Of a stretch of 64,000 nucleotides of DNA, positions 46,258-54,995 are shown piece after piece (the stretch's first letter is position 1; every line of letters begins with the position of its first letter). Source of the DNA: Propionibacteriaceae bacterium (lineage in GTDB: Bacteria > Actinomycetota > Actinomycetes > Propionibacteriales > Propionibacteriaceae); the NCBI GenBank assembly GCA_031271975.1, contig JAISUR010000042.1, forward strand, positions 1 through 64,000. Direction: 5' to 3'. Below the pieces are notes generated by a model. The model was not told where the DNA came from and searched no databases. It saw only the letters and a list, made by a program, of their open reading frames with translations. Both the position numbers and the translations under genes were made by a program.

Positions 46258-46749
46258 TCAGGCCAGTTTCGCGCGCAGCGCCTCGCCCTTGGCCTTCGCG
46301 CCGTCGCGCAGACTGGCCTGGAAGTCCAGAACCGCCTGCGTGCGGACCGGATCTCCCGCGGCCAGCATCCGCGCGGCCAGCAGGCCGGCGTTGCGGGCGT
46401 TGCCGATGCCGACGGTGGCCACCGGAACGCCGGCAGGCATCTGCACGATGGACAGCAGCGAATCCATGCCGTCGAGCACCTTCAGCGGCACGGGCACGCC
46501 GATGACGGGCAACGGGGTGAGCGCCGCGACCACGCCTGGCAGGTGAGCCGCACCGCCAGCACCCGCGATGATCGCCTTGAGCCCGCGGCCGTGCGCGCCC
46601 CGGGCGTATTCCAGCGTCTCGTCGGGCATCCGGTGGGCGGAGATCACGTTCACCTCATAGGTGATGGCGAACTCCTCCAGCGCTTTGGCGGCGGCCTCCA
46701 TGACCGGCCAATCCGAATCCGAACCCATCAAGATGCCGACTTCTGCCAT
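46258..46749 (-). CDS. purE: 5-(carboxyamino)imidazole ribonucleotide mutase (PurE)
   Basis: A 163-residue class I PurE, which converts N5-CAIR to CAIR in purine synthesis. The start [20 protein letters not shown] contains the GSxSDxP substrate loop, ISAHRMPD the catalytic His, and [14 protein letters not shown] the phosphate-binding loop. ATG 46749 follows TAGGAGCG; the opening to 46824 is not used. purK, usually its neighbour, is not in this window. Confidence 0.95.
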   Translation of the reverse strand: MAEVGILMGSDSDWPVMEAAAKALEEFAITYEVNVISAHRMPDETLEYARGAHGRGLKAIIAGAGGAAHLPGVVAALTPLPVIGVPVPLKVLDGMDSLLSIVQMPAGVPVATVGIGNARNAGLLAARMLAAGDPVRTQAVLDFQASLRDGAKAKGEALRAKLA

Positions 46750-46845
46750 CACCGCTCCTATCTGCTCAGCGGGAAGTCTACTGCCTGATTGATCCCTAGT
46801 TGTGCGCATAGTCGCCGGCCCCATTCATCTGCCAAGATAGCTGCC

Positions 46846-47562
46846 ATGACAACCCACATCGTTGCAGCGGGCGGTGGCGGCTTCTCCATGGCGGAGAACG
46901 GCGCGCCCACCAACCTCGACCGCTACCTTCTCGAATTGACCGGCAAGAGCGCGCCGCTGGTGTGCTTCGCGCCGACGGCATCGGCCGACGACCCGCAGTA
47001 CATCAACAAGTTCTTGATGGCGTACGGGCAGTTGGGCGTGCGGTCGATGGTGCTCACGTTGTGGCACAGCGATTCGAAGGCGAGCGTCGAGCGGCTGCGC
47101 GAGGCAGACTTGGTGCTCGTGGGCGGCGGTCACACGGTCAATTTGATGGCGCTATGGCACGCGCACAAGGTGGACCGCGCACTGCGGGCGATGGCCAAAG
47201 AGGGCGACGTGGTGCTGGCCGGGGTGTCCGCGGGCGGCGCCTGCTGGTTCGAGGGCTGCGTGACGGATTCTTTCGGCGACGTGGCGCCTTGGCGCGGCGG
47301 CCTGGAGATCCTGCCCGGCTCGTTCTGCCCGCATTACGACGGCGAATCCGACCGCGCCCCGGCTTTCAGCGAGGCGATCGCAGACGGCGAGCTGCCCGGC
47401 GGCTGGGCGGCCGACGACGGCGCCGCCATCCACTTTATCGACGGCACGCCGGTGGATTTCATCGCCGAACGCAAAGGCCAGCGCGTGTACCGCATTCTCC
47501 CCTCCGACCTGCCAACTTCGTCAGGCGTGCTGTCGGAAGCCCAGGAGATGACGATTCTCTGA
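46846..47562 (+). CDS. peptidase S51-like protein (cyanophycinase/dipeptidase E type)
   Basis: A 238-residue cytosolic serine hydrolase of the class I glutamine amidotransferase-like fold. The nucleophile elbow GVSAGGACW places Ser128, and LVLVGGGHTVNL and ILPGSFCPHYDGE match the peptidase E/S51 layout. Members cleave Asp-X dipeptides or cyanophycin. Cyanophycin synthetase is not in this window, so a dipeptidase is the more cautious call. CAAGAT lies 7 bases before ATG 46846, a weak leaderless promoter. Confidence 0.88.
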   Translation: MTTHIVAAGGGGFSMAENGAPTNLDRYLLELTGKSAPLVCFAPTASADDPQYINKFLMAYGQLGVRSMVLTLWHSDSKASVERLREADLVLVGGGHTVNLMALWHAHKVDRALRAMAKEGDVVLAGVSAGGACWFEGCVTDSFGDVAPWRGGLEILPGSFCPHYDGESDRAPAFSEAIADGELPGGWAADDGAAIHFIDGTPVDFIAERKGQRVYRILPSDLPTSSGVLSEAQEMTIL

Positions 47563-47577
47563 CCACCCGGACGGTGA

Positions 47578-49137
47578 TCACTCCCACTCGATCGTGCCCG
47601 GCGGTTTGCTGGTCACGTCGAGGACTACGCGGTTGACCTCGGGAACTTCGTTCGTGATGCGGGTGGAGATACGTTCCAGGACGTCGTAGGGCAGGCGGCC
47701 CCAGTCGGCGGTCATCGCGTCTTCGCTGGTCACGGGACGCAGCACGATCGGGTGGCCGTAGGTGCGGCCATCGCCCTGGACGCCCACCGAACGCACGTCT
47801 GCGAGCAGCACCACGGGGAATTGCCAAATGGCGTCGTCCAGCCCGGCGGCGGTGGTTTCCGCGCGAACGATGGCGTCGGCTTCGCGCAGGATTCGCAGGC
47901 GTTCGGCGTCGACGGCGCCAATGATGCGGATGGCCAGCCCTGGGCCGGGGAACGGATGGCGCCCCACGATCTCTTGCGGCAGGCCCAATTGGCGGCCGAC
48001 CTGGCGCACCTCGTCTTTGAACAGCGTGCGCAGCGGCTCAACCAGCTCGAACTGCAAATCGTCCGGCAGCCCGCCCACGTTGTGGTGGGACTTGATGTTG
48101 GCCGCGCCTTCGCCGCCGCCCGATTCGACCACGTCCGGGTAGAGCGTCCCCTGCACCAAGAAGCCGACCGCGCCTCCGGTTTCGGCGATCACCTCGCGTT
48201 CGGCCTCCTCGAAAGTGCGGATGAACTCGCGCCCGATGATCTTGCGCTTCTGCTCCGGTTCAGTGACGCCCGCCAGATAGCCGAGGAACGACGCGGACGC
48301 GTCCACCACCTTCAACTTGGCGCCGGTCGCGGCCACGAAGTCGCGTTCCACCTGCTCCCGCTCCCCCTTGCGCAGCAGCCCGTGGTCGACGAAAACGCAG
48401 GTGAGCCGGTCTCCGATGGCGCGCTGCACCAGCGCCGCCGCCACCGCCGAGTCGACGCCGCCGGACAGCCCGCAGATGGCCTGGCCATCGCCGACCTGGG
48501 CGCGGATCTTGGCCACCTGCTCGTCGACGATGTTCACGGATGTCCAGGTGGGCTGGCATCCGGCGATGTCGTAGAGGAAATGCTCCAACACCGTCTGCCC
48601 GTGCTCGGTGTGCAGCACTTCGGGATGCCACTGCACGCCGGCCAACCCCTGCTCGGGCGCCTCCATCGCGGCGACCGTAGCCCGCGGTGACCGGGCGATG
48701 ACAGCGAATCCCTCGGGCGCGGCGGTGACCTCGTCCCCATGCGACATCCAACTCGTCAGCGTGCCGGGCAAGCCGCGCAGCAGCACCCCCGGCTCCAGCA
48801 CGGACACGGACGTGCGCCCGTATTCGCGCTGCCCCGAGTGGGCGACATTCCCGCCCAACACCTGCGCCATGGCCTGCATTCCGTAGCAAATGCCGAAAAC
48901 AGCCACGCCGGATCGCAGCAAGGCCGGATCGAGCGCGGGCGCGCCCGGCTCATACACCGACGACGGCCCACCCGAGAGGATGATCGCCTTGGGCCCCTTG
49001 GCGAGCATCTCGGCGGCCGGCATGGAATGCGGCACAATCTCGGAATACACCCGCGCCTCGCGCACCCGCCGCGCGATCAACTGCGCGTACTGCGCCCCGT
49101 AGTCGACAACCAGAACCAGATCGTGCGCACTCGTCAT
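47578..49137 (-). CDS. guaA: GMP synthase (glutamine-hydrolysing)
   Basis: A 519-residue two-domain enzyme that converts XMP to GMP. The N-terminal amidotransferase has [19 protein letters not shown], nucleophile Cys84 in FGICYGMQ and the WHPE His/Glu. The PP-loop ATPase has [18 protein letters not shown], and the C-terminal dimerisation domain ends with [23 protein letters not shown] (minus strand, 49145-49150) ends 7 bases before ATG 49137, which decides the start against the longer frame to 49191. Confidence 0.96.
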   Translation of the reverse strand: MTSAHDLVLVVDYGAQYAQLIARRVREARVYSEIVPHSMPAAEMLAKGPKAIILSGGPSSVYEPGAPALDPALLRSGVAVFGICYGMQAMAQVLGGNVAHSGQREYGRTSVSVLEPGVLLRGLPGTLTSWMSHGDEVTAAPEGFAVIARSPRATVAAMEAPEQGLAGVQWHPEVLHTEHGQTVLEHFLYDIAGCQPTWTSVNIVDEQVAKIRAQVGDGQAICGLSGGVDSAVAAALVQRAIGDRLTCVFVDHGLLRKGEREQVERDFVAATGAKLKVVDASASFLGYLAGVTEPEQKRKIIGREFIRTFEEAEREVIAETGGAVGFLVQGTLYPDVVESGGGEGAANIKSHHNVGGLPDDLQFELVEPLRTLFKDEVRQVGRQLGLPQEIVGRHPFPGPGLAIRIIGAVDAERLRILREADAIVRAETTAAGLDDAIWQFPVVLLADVRSVGVQGDGRTYGHPIVLRPVTSEDAMTADWGRLPYDVLERISTRITNEVPEVNRVVLDVTSKPPGTIEWE

Positions 49138-49224
49138 AGGCGGAAGTCTAGTGGCCACAAGTTTCGGCCAGGAAAACGACGACCAGGCCATGGCGCCGGG
49201 GCGTATTTCCCGAGCTGCCGTCCG

Positions 49225-49848
49225 TCAAGCGATCACATCCAGCGAGCGCAGCTCTGGCGGGCCTTGGATGGCGATACCGGCTTTGACGCACGCCGCGGCG
49301 GCGTCGATCTCAGCGACCGCATTCGCCACGCTTGGTGACACGCCAGCGGTGCCGAACAGGGCCCATGCGTTGGCCTTTCCGGGCATGAAGCGCGCTCCAT
49401 AGCGGATGCCGCTGAAGCCGGATTCGCAAATCGCGACCGCCCAGGCCTGGGAGACCGGATACATGCTGGGCGGGCAAGCGCACAGTTCGCGCGTGATCCC
49501 CACCCTGGCGGCCGATCTCGCCGACACATGGCCGCATCGCCACGTGCTGTTCATGGTGGCCTTGGCGACGCTGAACGTGGCCGCCAGCGCTGGCGAAACG
49601 ACGCCGGCGGCGACGACGCGTTCGCGCAGCCGCTCCCGAACAGCCGTCTCCAAATTGTCGGCCACGTACAGCGTGCCCATCGGCTCGGGAAGATCGAAAC
49701 GGCCCAGCCCGGTCCCTGAGAACCACCACGGGTCATTGCTGACTGAGTGGGCGCGGTACACAGTGGTTCCCGCACGCAGAACCGCGACTGCGAGCGCGCG
49801 AAGATCCTGATCCGCCGCAGGTGGCAGCAAGGCAGATCCGTCCGTCAT
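49225..49848 (-). CDS. RES-domain NAD+-degrading toxin
   Basis: A 207-residue protein of the RES family (Arg-Glu-Ser), whose known toxins such as MbcT and Res degrade NAD+. Visible are GTTVYRAHS with the catalytic Arg, WWFSGTGLGRFDLPEPMGTLYVADNLETAVRE in two blocks with the conserved Glu, and the C-terminal SGIRYGARFMPGKANAWALF with the Ser/Tyr region. The start ATG 49848 overlaps the antitoxin stop (ATGA), the usual order antitoxin then toxin. The pair lies 3' of aroK. Whether this copy is active is not known. Confidence 0.85.
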   Translation of the reverse strand: MTDGSALLPPAADQDLRALAVAVLRAGTTVYRAHSVSNDPWWFSGTGLGRFDLPEPMGTLYVADNLETAVRERLRERVVAAGVVSPALAATFSVAKATMNSTWRCGHVSARSAARVGITRELCACPPSMYPVSQAWAVAICESGFSGIRYGARFMPGKANAWALFGTAGVSPSVANAVAEIDAAAACVKAGIAIQGPPELRSLDVIA

Positions 49849-50360
49849 GCGGCGATCCACGACTGCGCATCGGCACGCGCCTCGGCCAGGACGGCGGCCA
49901 GGTCTCCGCTGCGAAGCCGCTGCGCCATTGTGCTCTGGCCCGGCAACTGCGCGTTCAGCCAGGCAGCCCATGTCCACGCATCGTCCACTCCTGAAGCCAG
50001 GGCCGCGACAACCTCGCGCAGCCCTGGCAGCCTCCGCCCCGAGTCGTCGAACTGAAAGGCCGGGTAGACGGCGACTCCGTCGGCCGTAGTCAGGCGCAGG
50101 ATCGACTTCTGCTGGACGAACTGGTGAATGGCCTGCCGGCTTATGCCCAACCACTTGGACAGGCCCCGCGTCGTGTACACCGGGCCCACGGTCTGGCTCC
50201 AACGGGAAGCTTCCGGAATCGACGCCACCATACGCGTCACAACGGCATCGAGGGGGCCGACAGCCTTCAGGTCGCGGCCGCGCAACTCGGCGCGCAGCAA
50301 GGTGAGCAGGCGCTCCTCTATCTCGGAGGCTTCGTCTCGTTCATGCACACTCAAGGCCAT
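49845..50360 (-). CDS. Xre/MbcA/ParS-like antitoxin
   Basis: A 171-residue partner of the RES toxin. The N-terminal ~50 residues are acidic and helical; a helix-turn-helix (GLSKWLGISRQAIHQFVQQK) lies near 68-88; the C-terminal LNAQLPGQSTMAQRLRSGDL and EARADAQSW resemble the toxin-neutralising half of Xre/MbcA/ParS antitoxins. It should bind the toxin and repress its own promoter. ATG 50360 lies 12 bases after the aroK stop and immediately follows four GTCAAG repeats that overlap the -35 and -10 elements. Confidence 0.78.
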   Translation of the reverse strand: MALSVHERDEASEIEERLLTLLRAELRGRDLKAVGPLDAVVTRMVASIPEASRWSQTVGPVYTTRGLSKWLGISRQAIHQFVQQKSILRLTTADGVAVYPAFQFDDSGRRLPGLREVVAALASGVDDAWTWAAWLNAQLPGQSTMAQRLRSGDLAAVLAEARADAQSWIAA

Positions 50361-50362
50361 GC

Positions 50363-50396
50363 GTCAAGTATGTCAAGTAACGTCAAGTGCGTCAAG
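50363..50396 (-). promoter_or_regulatory. antitoxin promoter/operator with four GTCAAG iterons
   Basis: GTCAAG begins at 50363, 50372, 50382 and 50391, spaced 9, 10 and 9 bases. On the minus strand they read CTTGAC, and TTGACG is followed after 17 bases by CATACT, which ends 6 bases before the antitoxin ATG. The promoter is thus built from the repeats, and bound antitoxin would shut it. The array also encodes the last codons of aroK. Confidence 0.7.
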
Positions 50397-50837
50397 CAGA
50401 TCTGCCGACATGGCGTCGGCGATCTTGGTCGCCACCTGCGCGTAGAGCGGTTGGCGGGCGGCGAAGCGGGCGGCGAGGTTCGCGGAGTTGAGCACCGGGC
50501 GGGACGGGTCGTCGCCGAGGCGGGCCAGGGCGTCCTGAAGTGAAATGCGCAGCCAGATGACCTCGTGGCCGGCCAGCAGATCACGCACCGCCGGGGTTTC
50601 AACAGCGCCGCCGCCGAGCGAGACCACGGCTTGAGGACCGGTCAGCGTTTCGCGGATGGCGTCCTCCTCCAGGTCGCGGAAGGTTGCCTCGCCAGCGCTG
50701 GCGAAGATGTCCGCGATGGGCCCGTGGCGGGCTGCGATGACGTCGTCGGTATCCACGAAAGGCAGGCCCAGGCGCTGCGCCAAGGCGGCGCCCAAGGTCG
50801 TCTTGCCAGCTCCCATGAAGCCGACAAGAACAATCAC
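50373..50837 (-). CDS. aroK: shikimate kinase
   Basis: A 154-residue P-loop kinase that makes shikimate-3-phosphate. Walker A is GFMGAGKTT near the N-terminus, followed by DTDDVIAA, the SLGGGAV substrate loop and the RPVL lid with RQPLY. The chain ends about 26 residues after QPLY begins, some 10 shorter than I expect, and its last residues (LLDALDVT) are encoded by the GTCAAG repeats that form the antitoxin operator. GTG 50837 overlaps the aroE stop (GTGA). aroB, often next, is not present. Confidence 0.9.
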   Translation of the reverse strand: MIVLVGFMGAGKTTLGAALAQRLGLPFVDTDDVIAARHGPIADIFASAGEATFRDLEEDAIRETLTGPQAVVSLGGGAVETPAVRDLLAGHEVIWLRISLQDALARLGDDPSRPVLNSANLAARFAARQPLYAQVATKIADAMSADLLDALDVT

Positions 50838-51625
50838 TTGGCCGCCTCGGCCATGGCGGCGATGGGAGCCTCGCGGCCGGTGAACAACTCAAACTGGCGA
50901 GCCGCTTGGCGCACCAGCAATTCCTTGCCCGAAACCACCGTGGCGCCCGCGGCGGCGCCGGCTTGGGCCAGCGGAGTCGGCCAGCCGTCGTAGACCACGT
51001 CGAGCAGCACCTTGACGTTGCTGAACGCGTAACGCTCGATGTCATCGGGCCCGATCACTCCGGCGGGCAGGGTGGACACCAGGGCCGGGGCCTCATTCTG
51101 CTCCCAAGACACCAGCCGGTTGGGTGCCACGGCGACGCCAACCTGTTCGCCAAGCTCGGCAAGCCGTGCGGCGGCTTCCAGGTCGCGCGCATAGACGAAG
51201 ACCCTGCGAGCGCCCAGGTCGCGCAGGGCGATGAGCGCCGACGTGGCGGTGGCTCCCGCCCCCAGAACCGCCGCGTCGTGGTAGTCCTTCCAGTGCGGCC
51301 GCAACACGTCCACGATGCCGCCGATGTCGGTATTGTCGGCTTCCCAACCGCCGGTGATCTTCACCAGCGTGTTGGCCACGCCTGAATCCGCGGCGGCCTT
51401 GGTGTGCTGTTTGGCCAGTTCAAAGGCGCGGCGTTTGAGCGGCATCGTCAGGGAAAATCCCTCGTACTCCTCCGCGTTCGCGGCTAGAAACGCTTCCAGT
51501 TCGGCCGTAGTGACTTCAAAACTGTCGTATTGCCAGTTGGCCAAACCCAAGGCCGCGAAGCCGGCCTCGTGCAGGGCCGGCGAGAGCGAATGGGCGATCG
51601 GCGAGCCGAGCACTGCTGCTTTCAT
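50834..51625 (-). CDS. aroE: shikimate dehydrogenase
   Basis: A 263-residue NADPH-dependent enzyme that reduces 3-dehydroshikimate. AVLGSPIAHSLSPALHEAGF binds shikimate, SLTMPLKR carries the catalytic Lys, and AAVLGAGATATSALIALRDLG is the NADP loop. The C-terminus with GKELLVRQAARQFELFTG is typical. A strong ribosome-binding site (GGGGAGGT, minus strand) precedes ATG 51625, and the start overlaps the ltaE stop. Confidence 0.94.
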   Translation of the reverse strand: MKAAVLGSPIAHSLSPALHEAGFAALGLANWQYDSFEVTTAELEAFLAANAEEYEGFSLTMPLKRRAFELAKQHTKAAADSGVANTLVKITGGWEADNTDIGGIVDVLRPHWKDYHDAAVLGAGATATSALIALRDLGARRVFVYARDLEAAARLAELGEQVGVAVAPNRLVSWEQNEAPALVSTLPAGVIGPDDIERYAFSNVKVLLDVVYDGWPTPLAQAGAAAGATVVSGKELLVRQAARQFELFTGREAPIAAMAEAAK

Positions 51626-52656
51626 GAGAGGACCTCCCCAAGGATTTGGCCTGCGCGCAGGCATTCTTCATAGCTGACGTCAAGATGGGTGACGGCGCGA
51701 ACGGCCTTGGCGCCGACTGCGTGGACGAAAACGCCTCGGCTCTTGGCCGCGGCGACAATTTGCGCCGCGGGAACCGCGCCGGAGTCCAACACGACGATGT
51801 TCGTGACCACCGACGCCGGATCTATCGCGGCAGGGGCACGCTGCGCGACCGCCGCGGCGAAGGCTTTCGCGGCGGCATGGTCCTCGGCCAGACGCGCGAT
51901 GTTGTTTTCAACCGCGTAACGTGCGGCCGCCGCCAGCACGCCGGCCTGCCGCCAAGCCCCGCCGAGGCGTTTGCGCTGGATGCGCGCCCGGGCGATCGTG
52001 TCCTGGTCGGAGCACAGCATCGAACCCACGGGCGCGCCCAAGCCCTTCGAGAAACACACGTTCACCGTGTCGAAACAGTCCGCGTACTCGCTCAGCGGCA
52101 CGCCGGCCGCGACGTGGGCGTTCCATAGCCGCGCCCCGTCCAGGTGCATCTTCACACCCGCGGCCAGGCAGGTCTGCCGGATCGCGCGCACCGCGTCGAT
52201 GGGCTGCACCGTGCCGCCGCCGAAGTTGTGCGTGTTTTCCAGCGCGACGGCTGCCGTGGACACCTGGTACGGCCCGGCGTTCGGCTGCAACATCGCCGCC
52301 ACGGCCGCCGGGTCGGCAACACCCGAATCCGAGGCCCAGGTGCGGGTGGTAACGCCGTGCAGCGCCGCGTGGGCGCCCATCTCCGCCCGCACGATGTGGG
52401 CCAACACGTCGCAGAGGATTTCCTGCCCGGGACCCACCAGCGACCACACGCCCAACAGGTTCGACATGGAGCCCGTCATCGTGAACAGCGCGGCCGGCTT
52501 GCCCAGCAGCGCCGCAACTTCTTCCTCAAGGGCATTGACGGTGGGGTCCTCCGCGAAAACGTCGTCGCCGACCTCGGCTTCGGCCATTGCCTTCCGCATA
52601 CCCGCAGACGGCTTTGTCAGGGTGTCAGAGCGTAAATCGATCACACCGATATTCAA
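51622..52656 (-). CDS. ltaE: low-specificity L-threonine aldolase
   Basis: A 344-residue PLP enzyme that splits threonine or allo-threonine into glycine and acetaldehyde. IDLRSDTLTKPSAGMRKAM opens the fold, EDPTVNALEEEVAALLGK follows, and FSKGLGAPVGSML holds the PLP Lys. The start is uncertain: TTG 52656 has GGAGGA ~11 bases upstream, while GTG 52644 would give the usual VIDLRSDT N-terminus. It lies between aroG and aroE, an uncommon place for this gene, and is coupled to aroE by an ATGA overlap. Confidence 0.92.
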   Translation of the reverse strand: MNIGVIDLRSDTLTKPSAGMRKAMAEAEVGDDVFAEDPTVNALEEEVAALLGKPAALFTMTGSMSNLLGVWSLVGPGQEILCDVLAHIVRAEMGAHAALHGVTTRTWASDSGVADPAAVAAMLQPNAGPYQVSTAAVALENTHNFGGGTVQPIDAVRAIRQTCLAAGVKMHLDGARLWNAHVAAGVPLSEYADCFDTVNVCFSKGLGAPVGSMLCSDQDTIARARIQRKRLGGAWRQAGVLAAAARYAVENNIARLAEDHAAAKAFAAAVAQRAPAAIDPASVVTNIVVLDSGAVPAAQIVAAAKSRGVFVHAVGAKAVRAVTHLDVSYEECLRAGQILGEVLS

Positions 52657-52659
52657 CCA

Positions 52660-54048
52660 CTAGAAGTCCTCCGGCTTGTACGCCTGGACGGCGTTGCCGT
52701 GGGAGGCGCGGCCGGCAGCCAAGCGTTCGGCGATCATGAAGGCCAGTTCCAGGGACTGGTTGCGGTTGAGGCGCGGGTCGCAGGCCGTTTCGTAGTGGGC
52801 GGCCAGGTCGGCCTCGGCGAGCTCGTCGACACCGCCCACGCACTCAGTGACGTCGCCGCCGGTGAGTTCCACGTGGACGCCGCCGGGCCAGGTGCCGAGT
52901 TCGTCGTGGACGTCGAAGAAGCCGTTGACCTCCTCGACGACATCGCTGAAGGCCCGCGTCTTGTAGCCGTTCGCGGACGAGAACGTGTTCCCATGCATTG
53001 GGTCGCACACCCAAGCGACCTTGCGCCCGGTGTCCTCGACGGCTTCGATGATCGGCGGCAGCACTTCGCGCACGTTGTCCGCGCCCATCCGGGTGATCAC
53101 GGTGACGCGGCCCGGCTCCTGGTTCGGATCCAGGCGGGCCAGCAGCGCCACCACATCGTCCGGGTCGGCGGTGGGGCCGAGTTTCACGCCCACCGGGTTG
53201 CGCAAGTGCCGCAGCAGTTCGACGTGGGCGCCGTCCACCTGGCGGGTGCGCTCCCCCAGCCAGACCATGTGCGCGGAGACGTCGTAGGGTGTGCCGGTGC
53301 GCGAATCGATGCGCGTCAGAGCGTGCTCGTACTCCAGCAGCAGGGCCTCGTGCGACGAATACAGATCGACCGTGCGGAACTGGTCGTTGTCCACGCCGCA
53401 CGCCACCATGAACGCCAGCGCCCGCTCGATCTCGCCCGCCATCGTCTCGTAGCGCTCCTCCACGTTGGAGTTGCGCACAAAGTCGGAATTCCAGGTGTGC
53501 ACGGTGCGCAGGTCGGCGAAACCGCCCTTCACGAAGGCGCGCAGCAAGTTGAGGGTGGCCGAGGACCGGTTGTAGACCTCCACCAGCCGATTCGGGTCGT
53601 GCGCGCGGGCGGCGGGGTCAAAATCGAGGGAGTTGACCGCGTCGCCGCGGTAGGCCGGCAGCGTGACGCCGTCGCGGGTTTCAGTGTCGGACGAGCGCGG
53701 CTTGGCGTATTGCCCGGCGATGCGGCCCACTTTGACGACCGGCACCTGCGCCGCGTAGGTGAGCACCACGGCCATTGAAAGCAGCACCCGCAGCTTGCCC
53801 CGGATGTCCTGCGCGGTCACGGAGTCGAAGCACTCCGCGCAGTCGCCGCCCTGCAACAGGAACGAGCGCCCAGCGGCCACAGCCGCGATCTTGCGGCGCA
53901 ACTCGTCGCACTCTCCGGCGAAAACGAGCGGCGGGCGGGCCCGCAACTCCGCCAAGACCCGCGCGACAGCGTCCGGGTCGGCGTACGACGGCTGCTGCGC
54001 CGCCGGGAGCGCGTGCAGTTCTTCCAGGGTGGGGATTACGTCAGCCAC
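52660..54048 (-). CDS. aroG: class II 3-deoxy-7-phosphoheptulonate synthase
   Basis: A 462-residue plant/actinobacterial-type DAHP synthase, the first enzyme of the shikimate pathway. Typical blocks are LLQGGDCAECF (metal Cys), VKVGRIAGQYAKPRSSD, EVYNRSSATLNLLRAF and WVCDPMHGNTFSSANGYKTR. It starts with GTG 54048; TATTCT on the minus strand (54056-54061) ends 7 bases upstream. It heads a run aroG-ltaE-aroE-aroK in which the genes overlap or are 3 bases apart. Confidence 0.95.
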   Translation of the reverse strand: MADVIPTLEELHALPAAQQPSYADPDAVARVLAELRARPPLVFAGECDELRRKIAAVAAGRSFLLQGGDCAECFDSVTAQDIRGKLRVLLSMAVVLTYAAQVPVVKVGRIAGQYAKPRSSDTETRDGVTLPAYRGDAVNSLDFDPAARAHDPNRLVEVYNRSSATLNLLRAFVKGGFADLRTVHTWNSDFVRNSNVEERYETMAGEIERALAFMVACGVDNDQFRTVDLYSSHEALLLEYEHALTRIDSRTGTPYDVSAHMVWLGERTRQVDGAHVELLRHLRNPVGVKLGPTADPDDVVALLARLDPNQEPGRVTVITRMGADNVREVLPPIIEAVEDTGRKVAWVCDPMHGNTFSSANGYKTRAFSDVVEEVNGFFDVHDELGTWPGGVHVELTGGDVTECVGGVDELAEADLAAHYETACDPRLNRNQSLELAFMIAERLAAGRASHGNAVQAYKPEDF

Positions 54049-54102
54049 GCAGTAGAGAATACGGCCAGGCGGGGTTTTATTCCCAACTGCGTCACCACAG
54101 AC

Positions 54103-54136
54103 GTGTCCTCGCTGCGCTGCGATCTTTTGCGGGGAC
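54103..54136. repeat. inverted copy of the dispersed repeat
   Basis: These 34 bases match, in reverse complement and with a few differences, 17174-17207. The shared core is GTGTCCTCGCTGCGCTGCG (54103-54121) plus a GCGGGGAC end. They lie in the 115-base gap between aroG and the acyltransferase gene. Confidence 0.75.
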
Positions 54137-54163
54137 GCCGGAAAAGACCGGAAGGCTCAGGGC

Positions 54164-54916
54164 TCAGCCTTGCCCGGGCAACTGCGGGGCGGGCCCGCCG
54201 CCGGGACGCGGCAGCACCTTTTCGTCGGCCCCTTGTTTGGTGACCGCGCCCGACTTCACCGACGAGCCGTACACATCCACGTACTCCTGGCCGGAAAGCC
54301 GCTGGATCGCCGCCATCACCTCGTCGGTCACCCAACGCAACGTGTCGTGGTCCTCGACTCCGGCGGCGTATTCCTCGAAGCTGATCGGCTCGCCGACGAC
54401 GATCAGCGGCCGGTCGAGCCATGGCAGGCCGAGCGGGCCTTTCACCTTTTGGGTGCGGAAACACGCGAATGGGACCACCGGCACATGCGCGGCCAGGGCC
54501 AACCTCGCGATGCCGGTCTTGCCCTTGTAGAGGCGGCCGTCGGGCGAACGCGTCCCTTCGGGGAAGATCGCCACCGCGCCGCCGTCCTTGAGCCGGGCGA
54601 GGATCGGAGCCAACGCCGCCAGCCGGTTGCGCGGATCGGCCCGGTCGAGCGGCACCTGGTTAATCACCTTCAAGAACCACGCCACCACTTTCGAACCCAG
54701 GCCGCGGTCGCCGCGGAAAAGCTCGGCCTTGGCCGGATACAGCACCTGCCGGTGGATGAGCGCCGGCATGACGTATGCGTCGGCGGCGGCCACGTGGTTG
54801 CCGGCCAAGATGATGCCGCCGTGGGCGGGGATGTTCTGCTGGCCGGTGATCCGCCCGCGCAATACTGTGCGGAGAATCGGCGTGAACAGCAGGTACTTGA
54901 ACAGCGTATAGAACAT
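54164..54916 (-). CDS. 1-acylglycerol-3-phosphate O-acyltransferase-like protein (PlsC family)
   Basis: A 250-residue acyltransferase of phospholipid synthesis. GNHVAAADA is the NHxxxxD catalytic motif and AIFPEGTRSPDGRLYKGKTG the phosphate-binding FPEGTR motif; a hydrophobic N-terminus (FKYLLFTPILRTVL) may dip into the membrane. The last ~30 residues are Gly/Pro-rich and probably disordered. It is monocistronic and divergent from the esterase gene at 54996. Confidence 0.9.
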   Translation of the reverse strand: MFYTLFKYLLFTPILRTVLRGRITGQQNIPAHGGIILAGNHVAAADAYVMPALIHRQVLYPAKAELFRGDRGLGSKVVAWFLKVINQVPLDRADPRNRLAALAPILARLKDGGAVAIFPEGTRSPDGRLYKGKTGIARLALAAHVPVVPFACFRTQKVKGPLGLPWLDRPLIVVGEPISFEEYAAGVEDHDTLRWVTDEVMAAIQRLSGQEYVDVYGSSVKSGAVTKQGADEKVLPRPGGGPAPQLPGQG

Positions 54917-54983
54917 CGCGCCCTCTCTCGTCTCCCCGACATAATCTCACGCCCGGCATCCCACGACGGCGATTGCCCACCAC

Positions 54984-54989
54984 TACACT
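54984..54989 (+). promoter_or_regulatory. -10 element of the esterase gene (leaderless)
   Basis: TACACT ends 6 bases before ATG 54996. Confidence 0.45.
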
Positions 54990-54995
54990 TCCAAT

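Noticed and set aside
50363-50396. GTCAAG array considered as a CRISPR or plasmid iteron origin
   Set aside because: Units are 6 bases with 9-10 base spacing, too small for CRISPR, and no replication gene is near. A promoter operator explains them better.
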